From: a virus
Length of the DNA: 31,487 nucleotides
Direction: 5' to 3' (one strand)
IMG/VR virus record: IMGVR_UViG_3300020380_000865
Coordinates: 1-31,487 of that record
The notes under the pieces were generated by a model, which saw only the letters and a program-made list of their open reading frames with translations, did not search any database and was not told the origin of the DNA. The number at the start of each line of letters is the position of its first letter. Position 1 is the stretch's first letter. Shown here one piece after another: positions 1 through 5,884 of the stretch. The position numbers were made by a program, and so were the translations under genes.

Positions 1-55
1 CAGGAGCCACTGGAGGCTGTGCAGGAGCCACTGGAGGCTGTGCAGGAGCCACTGG
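1..55. repeat. 21-bp tandem repeat encoding VAPAQPP
   Basis: Two perfect 21-bp units (1-21, 22-42) are followed by a 13-base partial unit to 55, and a degenerate copy lies at about 89-101. The period is a multiple of three, so the array encodes a 7-residue VAPAQPP repeat in the minus-strand protein. The array may continue to the left of the window. Confidence 0.9.
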
Positions 56-340
56 GACTTGCTGCGTTGGCGCAACTGGAGCTTGTGCAGGAGCCACTGG
101 AACGATTGGTTTAACTCCCTGCGGCATCACTGGTACTGGAGGGGTCGCTGGTGCTGGAGGGGTCGCTGGAGTCCTTTGCGTTGGTGGAGCAATGGGTTGA
201 GTTTGTTGCGCTGCATCAACCTTGGCTGGAGGCAAAGATATTCTAATGGTATCTTTAGCAGACGGTTTGACGGGCAAACCGATTCTTACCGTTGCCCTTT
301 TTTGCGTGGGCGTACTTGGAGGTGGTGTAGGCTTACTCAT
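1..340 (-). CDS. Proline/alanine-rich repeat protein, C-terminus cut by window edge
   Basis: I read this frame directly from the minus strand. It starts at ATG 340 and runs off the left edge after 113 codons without a stop. The N-terminus has the pattern TVRIGLPVKPSAKDTIRISL, followed by Pro/Ala/Gln/Val-rich low complexity ending in VAPAQPP repeats. No signal peptide or membrane segment is visible. TVRIxLPxKP-type starts remind me of uncharacterised Verrucomicrobiota proteins; this is recollection and not a database match. It follows the gene ending at 355 by 14 AT-rich bases, so it is probably the last visible gene of the long operon starting at 3509. Function unknown; an extended linker or adhesion-type protein is possible. 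Confidence 0.75.
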   Translation of the reverse strand, partial: MSKPTPPPSTPTQKRATVRIGLPVKPSAKDTIRISLPPAKVDAAQQTQPIAPPTQRTPATPPAPATPPVPVMPQGVKPIVPVAPAQAPVAPTQQVPVAPAQPPVAPAQPPVAP

Positions 341-354
341 ATATTTAATAATAT

Positions 355-540
355 TTATTCATTGATTCCACCATGAACCCATCCAGATAGATTCAAGGGA
401 TATTGTAAGTCTCCAGACGGAGGCACATCGCGCTCTGCTTCCTCCAAGGAGGAATAAGGGCCGTTCAATATTGAGAAATCGTCTTGGATAAAAAACGCTT
501 CCCCATCTTCGTGTTTTTTCTTAATGATTTCGTATTTCAT
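355..540 (-). CDS. Hypothetical 61-aa protein
   Basis: The protein is small, charged and soluble, beginning MKYEIIKKKHEDGEAFFIQD. A beta-rich N-terminal half precedes an SSLEEAERD segment, a layout like the small phage proteins at 2514-2732 (FDTREEAEAYRQ) and 17363-17881 (FASIEEAQNFID), where a strand ends in a short EEA helix. Its start overlaps the end of the gene at 537 by four bases, so it is probably co-transcribed. No Shine-Dalgarno is obvious. Function unknown. Confidence 0.6.
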   Translation of the reverse strand: MKYEIIKKKHEDGEAFFIQDDFSILNGPYSSLEEAERDVPPSGDLQYPLNLSGWVHGGINE

Positions 541-974
541 AGCTTTATTGTAGTATATTTATTCTTGTACCAATCATATAATTTAAGCAACTGATTGACA
601 GTAGACTGCCTTGGCTTTCTGTACCCACCACTTTTTCTGGTCATCATCCATTTTTGAGCCTTGGGGTTGTTTATGAACAAATTCCACATATCTATAACCC
701 CTTCATTGGTCAAATATTTAAGAGCAACATAGTTAAGTTTTACTATTGAATCTTGTGTGCCATCATAATAATCACTATCTTCAAAGTTTTTCAAAACCCA
801 TTGCATAGATGATTTTACTCCATTATCAAGGTAATAAAATTCAATATCTAATCCAGCAACTTTAAACTCATCCAACTTAACCAAGGTTTTCGCCGTTGAT
901 ATGGGGATGCTTCCGTAGTCATTTCCTTCTTTCATTGGTGTCATTGTATGAGATATTTTTTTTGGATCAAGCAT
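537..974 (-). CDS. Hypothetical 145-aa protein
   Basis: This is a soluble, lysine-rich protein with no motif I recognise. The frame is open up to an ATG at 1001, but I prefer the ATG at 974 (MLDPKKISHTMTP). That start has a GAGG element nine bases upstream and overlaps the stop of the small membrane ORF just upstream in the usual way. The ATGs at 983 and 1001 have GAGG directly against the codon, which is too close. The C-terminal half (SGGYRKPRQSTVNQLLKLYD) is basic. Function unknown. Confidence 0.6.
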   Translation of the reverse strand: MLDPKKISHTMTPMKEGNDYGSIPISTAKTLVKLDEFKVAGLDIEFYYLDNGVKSSMQWVLKNFEDSDYYDGTQDSIVKLNYVALKYLTNEGVIDMWNLFINNPKAQKWMMTRKSGGYRKPRQSTVNQLLKLYDWYKNKYTTIKL

Positions 975-1065
975 TTTCTTCATCCTCTTTATCATCCTCA
1001 TCTAGCACCCAAGCTACTGCTACCAATGATATAAATACTGCTAGTATGTATATTAAGATTTCCAT
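967..1065 (-). CDS. Small single-pass membrane protein (32 aa)
   Basis: A short ORF read by hand: residues 2-21 are hydrophobic (MEILIYILAVFISLVAVAWV), followed by an acidic tail DEDDKEDEENA. Its ATG overlaps the TAA of the upstream gene (TAATG), the same coupling seen at 2844, 5480 and 29196. The length, membrane segment and coupling support a real gene. Function unknown; the layout suits a small inner-membrane regulator or accessory protein. Confidence 0.55.
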   Translation of the reverse strand: MEILIYILAVFISLVAVAWVLDEDDKEDEENA

Positions 1066-1295
1066 TATCCTAAATAATCATTTTCTTGAGCATCGCCTTC
1101 GCTTGTGTCATCTAAATCCCAATCGTCCATTGCAACTTGGACTGCCATTTCCATTGGGTCGTTTGGGTAAGTCCTAATGTGTGTTGCCAAGCTCCACGCA
1201 AACTCTGCTTGTAATCCCCAAGGCTTCGCTTTCTCAAGCCCTAGAGCAATGAGTTGAATGTCGTGTGGTCGTGGATTGTTTGGGTCAGTTTTCAT
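1065..1295 (-). CDS. Hypothetical 76-aa protein
   Basis: A soluble protein with the motif NPRPHDIQLIALGLEKAKPW followed by acidic C-terminal residues. The start overlaps the previous gene by ATGA, so it is translationally coupled. No domain recognised. It belongs to the ladder of small genes between 967 and 2732. Confidence 0.6.
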   Translation of the reverse strand: MKTDPNNPRPHDIQLIALGLEKAKPWGLQAEFAWSLATHIRTYPNDPMEMAVQVAMDDWDLDDTSEGDAQENDYLG

Positions 1296-1444
1296 CGTTC
1301 TATTTTTTTAAAGTGTTTGTCTATAATTTTATAGAGTGATTTCTCCATATCTTTTCTCCGTTGTGAGGAGCGCGATGATATATTCAAATAAGTAGAAATA
1401 TCTGTTTTAATATCTTCTTTTAAGTCTGGTATTTTGTATCCCAT
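1292..1444 (-). CDS. Hypothetical 50-aa protein
   Basis: A small, charged, mostly helical protein (MGYKIPDLKEDIKTDISTYL..., C-terminus HFKKIER) with a basic C-terminal half, unlike its acidic neighbours. It is preceded by GGAGGATTAAAT and an ATG at 1444; that GGAGGA also forms the last codons of the upstream gene. It ends in an ATGA overlap with the next gene. Function unknown. Confidence 0.55.
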   Translation of the reverse strand: MGYKIPDLKEDIKTDISTYLNISSRSSQRRKDMEKSLYKIIDKHFKKIER

Positions 1445-1446
1445 AT

Positions 1447-1620
1447 TTAATCCTCCAATTTACTTAATGCCTCTGCCATAGCTTCACCATAGTAATCCAA
1501 TTCTTCTTGCGACATTGACACTGAACCTTGAAGGGTAATGGTGCAAGCACCTTCTTTATTATCTAAAAAGAGATGTGCCTCTGGGTTGTCTCTATGGTGT
1601 TTTCTGTATGTTACTTTCAT
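1447..1620 (-). CDS. Hypothetical 57-aa acidic protein ending KLED
   Basis: A small protein (MKVTYRKHHRDNPEAHLFLD...) with a strand-rich N-terminal half and an acidic helical C-terminal half (SQEELDYYGEAMAEALSKLE). The final codons GAG GAT TAA are also the ribosome-binding GGAGGAT of the next gene. Function unknown. Confidence 0.55.
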   Translation of the reverse strand: MKVTYRKHHRDNPEAHLFLDNKEGACTITLQGSVSMSQEELDYYGEAMAEALSKLED

Positions 1621-1773
1621 TTAATTATCCATGTGTTGTTGTAGTTGGTCACGCAAACGGACAAGCTCATCGTCAGACATATCCATTTCCTCGACTATTG
1701 TATCTGGAACAGTAGCCATTGCTATCCGTGCCATTTCTAAATAAGTAATACTATCTTCTTTTAGTGCTTTCAT
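1621..1773 (-). CDS. Hypothetical 50-aa acidic protein
   Basis: An acidic helical protein: MKALKEDSITYLEMARIAMA, then SDDELVRLRDQLQQHMDN, suggesting two amphipathic helices. It starts just after the GGAGGATTA junction of the upstream gene and is tightly packed in the small-gene ladder. Function unknown. Confidence 0.55.
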   Translation of the reverse strand: MKALKEDSITYLEMARIAMATVPDTIVEEMDMSDDELVRLRDQLQQHMDN

Positions 1774-1774
1774 A

Positions 1775-1912
1775 TTAATCCTCCATTACATCGTTATAAT
1801 AATCTTCCATTTGCTGCATCGCTTCGTGAAGCTCGTCTTGGTTTTTGCAACCCCATCCTAGAATTTTATCGGACGCTTCCAAGACTATCCTCAATGCTTC
1901 TTTGTTTGTCAT
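1775..1912 (-). CDS. Hypothetical 45-aa acidic protein ending VMED
   Basis: A short acidic helical protein (MTNKEALRIVLEASDKILGW). It resembles the start of the gene at 2115-2261 (MKLEEAIEIVLREARS), so the two may be distant paralogues. It ends GAG GAT TAA, which doubles as the Shine-Dalgarno of the gene at 1621. Function unknown. Confidence 0.55.
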   Translation of the reverse strand: MTNKEALRIVLEASDKILGWGCKNQDELHEAMQQMEDYYNDVMED

Positions 1913-1913
1913 T

Positions 1914-2114
1914 TTAATGAATCCAATCTTCTACTTGTTGGTGAACCCATTCGCTGTCTAGGCTTTCCAGTTCATCTTCTGTTAAGTCTCTGTATCCATT
2001 TACAGGGTCATCATACTTTGCACTTGCAATGTAAGCGTCCACATAGTCGGGGGAATCTGAATTATCTATTCCTTCCACAACTACATCATCAATTTTATTG
2101 TAATCTAATTTCAT
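1914..2114 (-). CDS. Hypothetical 66-aa acidic protein
   Basis: A strongly acidic small protein (MKLDYNKIDDVVVEGIDNSD..., C-terminus WVHQQVEDWIH). It starts after a GGAGGAC element that also encodes the end of the upstream gene. The composition suits a small phage-encoded inhibitor or DNA mimic, but nothing specific identifies it. Confidence 0.6.
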   Translation of the reverse strand: MKLDYNKIDDVVVEGIDNSDSPDYVDAYIASAKYDDPVNGYRDLTEDELESLDSEWVHQQVEDWIH

Positions 2115-2261
2115 TTAGTCCTCCGTTCCATCAAATACATTGTTTACAAAGAAGTCCTCCACCACACTCGCGGCTTCGTGGGTCTGATCGTCGGCTAATC
2201 CTCCAACCCCATTCGACCTAGCTTCTCTCAATACAATCTCAATAGCTTCTTCAAGTTTCAT
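2115..2261 (-). CDS. Hypothetical 48-aa acidic protein ending GTED
   Basis: Begins MKLEEAIEIVLREARSNGVG and ends FFVNNVFDGTED. The last two codons and stop (GAG GAC TAA) form the ribosome site of the next gene. The start is set by GGAGGATTAAATG at the upstream junction. The N-terminal helix resembles that of the 45-aa gene at 1775. Function unknown. Confidence 0.55.
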   Translation of the reverse strand: MKLEEAIEIVLREARSNGVGGLADDQTHEAASVVEDFFVNNVFDGTED

Positions 2262-2513
2262 TTAATCCTCCTCCACTCCTTCAAAGATGGCATCTCCATA
2301 ATGGGAACCTTGATTCGACTGAATGTGTTCAATAATATCTTGACTTATATCAGACCAATCCACTTCGTCCATACAGGATTGAGCAATGTCGGCCCAATCG
2401 TCATCTTCCTCCAGTAAGGGAGCGAACTGTTCTTTGTCCCATGTGGCTACAATCAGACTATCTTCTGGATTGTAATTCTTCTTTAGTGTTTCAATAATGT
2501 CTTTTACTTTCAT
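2262..2513 (-). CDS. Hypothetical 83-aa acidic protein ending EED
   Basis: A very acidic protein (MKVKDIIETLKKNYNPEDSL...) whose opening matches a pattern common in phage and mobile-element proteins (KVKDIIETLKKxxNPEDxLI). A run of Asp/Glu/Trp residues (EEDDDWADIAQ, DEVDWSDISQDIIEH) follows. An AGGAGG Shine-Dalgarno overlaps the stop of the upstream gene. Function unknown; an anti-restriction-like acidic protein is possible but unsupported. Confidence 0.65.
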   Translation of the reverse strand: MKVKDIIETLKKNYNPEDSLIVATWDKEQFAPLLEEDDDWADIAQSCMDEVDWSDISQDIIEHIQSNQGSHYGDAIFEGVEED

Positions 2514-2732
2514 TTAATCCTCCTTCATTAGTTCAGCTTCATAGGCTGCGTAATCTGCACGAACATTTTCTGTTGTATATTCTGTGTATCCAAGAGTCTG
2601 ACGATATGCCTCGGCTTCTTCACGGGTATCAAAATCGTCTCCGATAAACCCTTGGACTACACTATCATCTCCGTACCACCAGCCAACAGAGGATTTGCCT
2701 CCGAGGGTAACTACTTTTGTGTATTTTTTCAT
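2514..2732 (-). CDS. Hypothetical 72-aa protein ending KED
   Basis: A small protein with beta strands (YTKVVTLGGKSSVGWWYGDD) followed by FDTREEAEAYRQ and an acidic helix. It ends with GAG GAT TAA, which serves the next gene. The leader is AT-rich with no Shine-Dalgarno, so this may be the first SD-independent start of the small-gene ladder. Function unknown. Confidence 0.6.
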   Translation of the reverse strand: MKKYTKVVTLGGKSSVGWWYGDDSVVQGFIGDDFDTREEAEAYRQTLGYTEYTTENVRADYAAYEAELMKED

Positions 2733-2751
2733 AATATTTTTAATAATTTAT

Positions 2752-2844
2752 TCAACCGTATATTAAGACCCTTAACTCTTTTGCTACATTAACTATAACA
2801 AACCAATCAACACATATTAAGGTTGTCTCTACTAATGTTTTCAT
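2752..2844 (-). CDS. Small membrane peptide (30 aa)
   Basis: Read by hand: MKTLVETTLICVDWFVIVNV then AKELRVLIYG. It is hydrophobic enough for one membrane segment. Its ATG overlaps the TAA of the upstream gene as TAATG, the coupling used repeatedly here. Without it, 2733-2843 would be an unusually long gap for this compact genome. Function unknown. Confidence 0.4.
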   Translation of the reverse strand: MKTLVETTLICVDWFVIVNVAKELRVLIYG

Positions 2845-3509
2845 TATATTCCTTCCCCGTAGGGTACTGCTCGTATTCTACGGATTTCATTTTGTAGATT
2901 ATCAATGTGGTATTCTTTTACCGCTTCGTTCTTCTGCTCTACGGAGTCAAACTCTTTGTAGAGGTAGATCGTCTCCAGATGCAAGTCATCTTGAGTAAGG
3001 TCTTGAGCCTTGATAATATCAAGCGGAGTCGTTTCACCGCTCCACTTACTAGCTAAATTGTTGTATGGACTTGTGAGTTGCTTCCACACACTTTCCTCCA
3101 TCATTGCCTTGGCAGTCCACCAGACATCAGAACGCTGCTCCCATGCGTTAGCTTCCCAAAGCATATACTTACCAGCGCGTCTCCAGTAGGATTTAGATAC
3201 TGGGTCAAAAGGGTAATCACCCATGCTATCATCAAAGTAAAGACCATACCCGTCAAAGTCATAACGTGGACTCCACCAATCGTTAGAATTAAAGTCACAC
3301 TGTTCGGTAATGCCGAGGTTGGCCCCAAAAAACTCCCGCTTCTTTCGTTTTGGGCCAAGAGTCTTGTCGTTGTCGGTTTCGTATGTGTACCCCTCGAAAG
3401 ATACGGCCCATGTGCCGAGCCTCATGTAAAGTAATTCAGATTCATCTATGCGGAAGGCGGGGATGCCTGTCTCGACTACTTTCAGTGGGTCTGTTCCTAT
3501 TGTTTTCAT
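2844..3509 (-). CDS. Hypothetical 221-aa protein, first gene of the left operon
   Basis: An aromatic-rich soluble protein (MKTIGTDPLKVVETGIPAFR; SNDWWSPRYDFDGYGLYFDD; YWRRAGKYMLWEANAWEQRS). No family recognised; the charged C-terminal third is probably helical. The start codon lies six bases after the -10 box of the promoter at 3516-3543, so its mRNA is probably leaderless. It heads the long minus-strand operon running to the left edge. Confidence 0.7.
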   Translation of the reverse strand: MKTIGTDPLKVVETGIPAFRIDESELLYMRLGTWAVSFEGYTYETDNDKTLGPKRKKREFFGANLGITEQCDFNSNDWWSPRYDFDGYGLYFDDSMGDYPFDPVSKSYWRRAGKYMLWEANAWEQRSDVWWTAKAMMEESVWKQLTSPYNNLASKWSGETTPLDIIKAQDLTQDDLHLETIYLYKEFDSVEQKNEAVKEYHIDNLQNEIRRIRAVPYGEGI

Positions 3510-3515
3510 ACTTTT

Positions 3516-3543
3516 AATATACCACCTTTTTTAAGAAATGCAA
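3516..3543 (-). promoter_or_regulatory. Promoter, TTGCAT-16-TATATT, leaderless start
   Basis: On the minus strand the -35 is TTGCAT (3538-3543) and the -10 is TATATT (3516-3521), with a 16-base spacer containing TTCTTAAAAAAGGTG. Six bases separate the -10 from the ATG at 3509, so transcription should begin at or beside the start codon. The spacer is nearly identical to those at 4414 and 5336. Confidence 0.75.
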
Positions 3544-3553
3544 GTAAAATTTT

Positions 3554-3748
3554 TTAATAATCTATTCCTGCTTCTTGTTGAGGATTAATGTCACTTTGTA
3601 ATTCTTTAGGAATTGTGGGTCGCTCTCTTTCAATTAAGTCTATAATATCTTGACAACGATCAACGTATTGATCTGTGGTCAAAGGGATGCCATCACGCAT
3701 ATCGGGGCATCTGTCGTAAATTGCTTTTAGGATTTCGTAATTTCTCAT
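3554..3748 (-). CDS. Hypothetical 64-aa protein
   Basis: A small soluble protein (MRNYEILKAIYDRCPDMRDG; then DIIDLIERERPTIPKELQSD), likely all-helical. It lies 20 AT-rich bases downstream of the 118-aa gene, in the transcript that also carries tRNA-Arg. Its end is followed at once by the promoter at 3516-3543. Function unknown. Confidence 0.6.
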   Translation of the reverse strand: MRNYEILKAIYDRCPDMRDGIPLTTDQYVDRCQDIIDLIERERPTIPKELQSDINPQQEAGIDY

Positions 3749-3768
3749 AATATTTATTTAAATTTATT

Positions 3769-4125
3769 CTAGTGGCTCATTAGTCGTTGAACCTTTTCCA
3801 GTGCTTCCCCAACTTCTTTCAGGTTTAATTGACCATCGAGTTCTCCAGAGAGACTGTAATCATTATATTCATGCCCAAAATGGATTCTCGCAGTTTTGGC
3901 ATACGATCCCCAACTTGCTCCCGCAGGGCCGTGATGCTGCTTTACCTCACCTCTAACGTGTAAAGTAACCCAAGGTTTCCGCGACCTTACATCTTTCATT
4001 CTGACTGTTATTGCGTTTGCTGGAAAATTATCAGTCGATGTGCGATCAATAATATCCTCCGATTGTATCAAGCCCATACTTGCTAGTGACTTGACCCTGC
4101 TATTTGTTTCCCATTTTAATTTCAT
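3769..4125 (-). CDS. Hypothetical 118-aa protein
   Basis: A strand-rich protein (ITVRMKDVRSRKPWVTLHVR; ARIHFGHEYNDYSLSGELDG) with a C-terminal helix. No recognised domain. It starts 19 bases after the 3' end of tRNA-Arg, so it probably shares the transcript initiated at 4414-4441 and is freed by tRNA processing. Function unknown. Confidence 0.65.
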   Translation of the reverse strand: MKLKWETNSRVKSLASMGLIQSEDIIDRTSTDNFPANAITVRMKDVRSRKPWVTLHVRGEVKQHHGPAGASWGSYAKTARIHFGHEYNDYSLSGELDGQLNLKEVGEALEKVQRLMSH

Positions 4126-4144
4126 GTTTATCCTTTTTTTTAAG

Positions 4145-4221
4145 TGGTAGGTAAGGCGGGACTCGAACCCACAACCTACGGTTTAGAAGACCGTTGCTCT
4201 ATCCATTTGAGCTACTTACCC
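4145..4221 (-). tRNA. tRNA-Arg (anticodon TCT), CCA encoded
   Basis: A full cloverleaf can be drawn on the minus strand. The acceptor stem GGGTAAG/CTTACCT contains one G-T pair. The anticodon stem ACGGT/ACCGT encloses loop CTTCTAA (anticodon TCT, reading AGA). The T arm is GTGGG-TTCGAGT-CCCGC, the discriminator is A, and the CCA end is encoded. AGA tRNAs are common in AT-rich phages. It lies between two protein genes in one transcript, nine bases after the stop of the upstream gene. Confidence 0.95.
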
Positions 4222-4230
4222 ATAAATTAT

Positions 4231-4407
4231 CTATGCCATTGCCAAACTTAACTCACACTTGTCTTTAAGAAGATTGGAACCATAAGCGGCGCAAACTTCT
4301 TTGTTACTATTATTAAAGGCCGTCATTTCTTCGTAGGTCATAAAACATTCGTGACCGTAAGAATCTTCGAACCAAACACCGTTTTCGTTTTCTTCAATAA
4401 TCTTCAT
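4231..4407 (-). CDS. Hypothetical 58-aa protein upstream of tRNA-Arg
   Basis: Read by hand: an acidic N-terminus (MKIIEENENGVWFEDSYGHE) with Cys at about residues 21, 39 and 51. The ATG lies six bases after the -10 box of a near-perfect promoter, so the mRNA should be leaderless. Its stop is nine bases before the tRNA, with which it shares a transcript. Function unknown. Confidence 0.65.
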   Translation of the reverse strand: MKIIEENENGVWFEDSYGHECFMTYEEMTAFNNSNKEVCAAYGSNLLKDKCELSLAMA

Positions 4408-4413
4408 GCTTTT

Positions 4414-4441
4414 AATATAACACCTTTTTTAAGAAAGTCAA
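4414..4441 (-). promoter_or_regulatory. Promoter, TTGACT-16-TATATT, leaderless start
   Basis: The -35 TTGACT (4436-4441) and -10 TATATT (4414-4419) are 16 bases apart, with six bases to the ATG at 4407. The stretch from the TAG stop of uvsE through the -35 and spacer is repeated almost exactly at the promoter of uvsE itself (5336-5369). It should drive the 58-aa gene, tRNA-Arg and two further genes. Confidence 0.85.
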
Positions 4442-4444
4442 GTG

Positions 4445-5329
4445 CTAAAGTGAAGCAATCGCATAATCTTTGCTTTTGAGTTCTATGTCATAGTCAACAG
4501 GCATATCAAAACTGATGGGGGGTGTAGCAGTAGGCATATCTGCATGACTACGAGGATTGGTCTTGTCGGGATGCGACTCTGAGTAATGAAACAGCGGCTT
4601 GTAGTAACCTCCGCGCATCCATGTCTTGTAACACAAACGATGCGCTTGCTCTTGAGTAAGATCGTCAGGCAAACATTTGTGATGCAAATTGTCGTAAGTA
4701 ATTGGAATGTCAAAATGCTTGACAAGCAATGATGGAGTCCAAATGCCCTTGTCCTCGTTTTCTACAACAAGACGAGACTGAACTGATTCGTCGCACTTGG
4801 CAAGGTTAGCCATGAAACGTGCAGCAATGTCAGCAGGGTCGCCCTTGGTGTTGTTGATATGGATATTGATGGGCGCACGGTAGTCGCGGGGCGCACCAAG
4901 CATATCCATGAGCCAGCCATGATGATTAAGTTCTTTGATGGTTTTAGCAACATTGTGTTTGCCCTCGCTCGCAAGGACATTGAACTGGTCGGGGTGACAA
5001 GAAACACGGATGCGCTTGTCTCTGATGATGGAAGCGCAATCTGCAAGTGCCGCCTCGATGTCAATGTAGTCGGGATAGTCCTCTAGTTTGAGTTCTGCAA
5101 CATCGTATGTAAGTAGGGGGAATAGATTTGAACTGACTCGATAACCCCAACCCTCTGAAGCGCATTGCTCAAGGATTTTGTATGTAACACGGATGTTGTT
5201 GAGTGTGCGAGCAGATACAGTAGCAACAGCTTCTTCACGGGGTAGCTTGGAAAACCGCGCCCAAGTCATTGTCTGAAACTTGTGACCCTGCTCTGATAGA
5301 CTGTTGGAGATACAGCATAGCGAATACAT
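4445..5329 (-). CDS. uvsE: UV-damage endonuclease (UvsE/UVDE family)
   Basis: A 294-residue protein matching the UVDE TIM-barrel family, whose members nick DNA 5' of UV photoproducts to start alternative excision repair. Family-type metal-site motifs are visible in order: SCHPDQFNVLAS, INIHINNTKGDP, VVENEDKGIW, ITYDNLHHKC and HYSES. The N-terminus (MYSLCCISNSLSEQGHKFQT) is also typical, and the length is close to bacterial UvsE. The start is fixed by a promoter whose -10 ends six bases before the ATG, giving a leaderless mRNA. The gene appears monocistronic between two promoters. A phage in sunlit water would gain from light-independent photoproduct repair. Confidence 0.93.
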   Translation of the reverse strand: MYSLCCISNSLSEQGHKFQTMTWARFSKLPREEAVATVSARTLNNIRVTYKILEQCASEGWGYRVSSNLFPLLTYDVAELKLEDYPDYIDIEAALADCASIIRDKRIRVSCHPDQFNVLASEGKHNVAKTIKELNHHGWLMDMLGAPRDYRAPINIHINNTKGDPADIAARFMANLAKCDESVQSRLVVENEDKGIWTPSLLVKHFDIPITYDNLHHKCLPDDLTQEQAHRLCYKTWMRGGYYKPLFHYSESHPDKTNPRSHADMPTATPPISFDMPVDYDIELKSKDYAIASL

Positions 5330-5335
5330 GATTTT

Positions 5336-5363
5336 AATATAGCACCTTTTTTAAGAAAGTCAA
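5336..5363 (-). promoter_or_regulatory. Promoter of uvsE, TTGACT-16-TATATT
   Basis: The -35 TTGACT (5358-5363), 16-base spacer and -10 TATATT (5336-5341) lie six bases before the uvsE ATG. The -35 begins three bases after the TAG stop of the preceding small ORF. Spacer and flanks are shared with the promoter at 4414-4441 over about 30 bases. Confidence 0.85.
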
Positions 5364-5366
5364 GTG

Positions 5367-5480
5367 CTATTTTTTGATAAATGAAACTATGGATAAAAGT
5401 AACATTGTTACTGCTGTAAGCAATACCATTGGAAGCATTAAAACAACACTTAAATAAATAATTAAAAATATTTGATCCAT
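5367..5480 (-). CDS. Small hydrophobic membrane protein (37 aa)
   Basis: Read by hand: MDQIFLIIYLSVVLMLPMVL, then LTAVTMLLLSIVSFIKK. It is hydrophobic almost throughout with a short basic end, so one or two membrane passes. The ATG overlaps the upstream lipoprotein stop as TAATG. Function unknown. Confidence 0.55.
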   Translation of the reverse strand: MDQIFLIIYLSVVLMLPMVLLTAVTMLLLSIVSFIKK

Positions 5481-5674
5481 TACTTATTTACCTTAATTAG
5501 CTTCATATCTCCATGAGACTTTTGGTAAAACTTGATGTATTGAATAGCATCAGCTTTGTCTGCTGCTGTATAAAGGTGCATATAGCCTGTTCCATCTTTT
5601 AGGTGGACTTGGTACTCATGGTTGGATGTAGCACAACCAACCAGAAACGGTAACATAATAATATATTTCTTCAT
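5480..5674 (-). CDS. Small lipoprotein (64 aa)
   Basis: Has a lipoprotein signal MKKYIIMLPFLVGC with lipobox LVGC, so Cys14 should be lipidated after export. The mature part is short (ATSNHEYQVHLKDGTGYMHL and a C-terminal helix ending MKLIKVNK), with a fold like YQVHLKDGT...YTAADKADAIQYIKF. It sits between another lipoprotein (5676) and a membrane peptide (5367), all apparently from the promoter at 5857. Function unknown; a virus-encoded envelope protein such as a superinfection-exclusion factor is possible but not shown. Confidence 0.75.
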   Translation of the reverse strand: MKKYIIMLPFLVGCATSNHEYQVHLKDGTGYMHLYTAADKADAIQYIKFYQKSHGDMKLIKVNK

Positions 5675-5675
5675 T

Positions 5676-5843
5676 TTAGCAACTCTCCTCTACTTTGTAA
5701 TCTTTAATTGTGATACTCTTGTATGCCCAATACTCAACAGTGTGCAATAAATTCTCTGGAGCAATCTCATCAATGGTCTTATTTGGCATTGAGCTTTTAC
5801 AACCAGAACCAATAATTATTAATAATAATATAATATATTTCAT
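5676..5843 (-). CDS. Small lipoprotein (55 aa)
   Basis: Read by hand: a signal sequence with hydrophobic run YIILLLIIIGSGC (Cys15), then KSSMPNKTIDEIAPENLL and an aromatic stretch VEYWAYKSITIKDYK. The lipobox (GSGC) is acceptable though not ideal. The start lies 13 bases after the -10 of a strong promoter. It leads a three-gene unit of envelope-directed proteins (5843 to 5367). Function unknown. Confidence 0.65.
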   Translation of the reverse strand: MKYIILLLIIIGSGCKSSMPNKTIDEIAPENLLHTVEYWAYKSITIKDYKVEESC

Positions 5844-5856
5844 TTAGTATGTTTTG

Positions 5857-5884
5857 AGTATAGCTTATCTTTTTATTAAGTCAA
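5857..5884 (-). promoter_or_regulatory. Promoter, TTGACT-16-TATACT
   Basis: The -35 TTGACT (5879-5884) and -10 TATACT (5857-5862) have a 16-base spacer. The -35 is embedded in the last codons of the 409-aa gene (CCC TTG ACT TAA). It is 13 bases from the ATG at 5843, giving a leader of about six bases. Confidence 0.75.

Noticed and set aside
1-101. CRISPR array
   Set aside because: The units are directly adjacent, with no spacers and a coding period of seven residues.
1-376. Plus-strand ORF over the tandem repeat (Trp/Arg-rich)
   Set aside because: Its composition is typical of an antisense shadow of the proline-rich minus-strand frame.
3078-3434. Overlapping ORFs on both strands over the 221-aa gene
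   Set aside because: They are shadows within a clear coding frame that has its own promoter.
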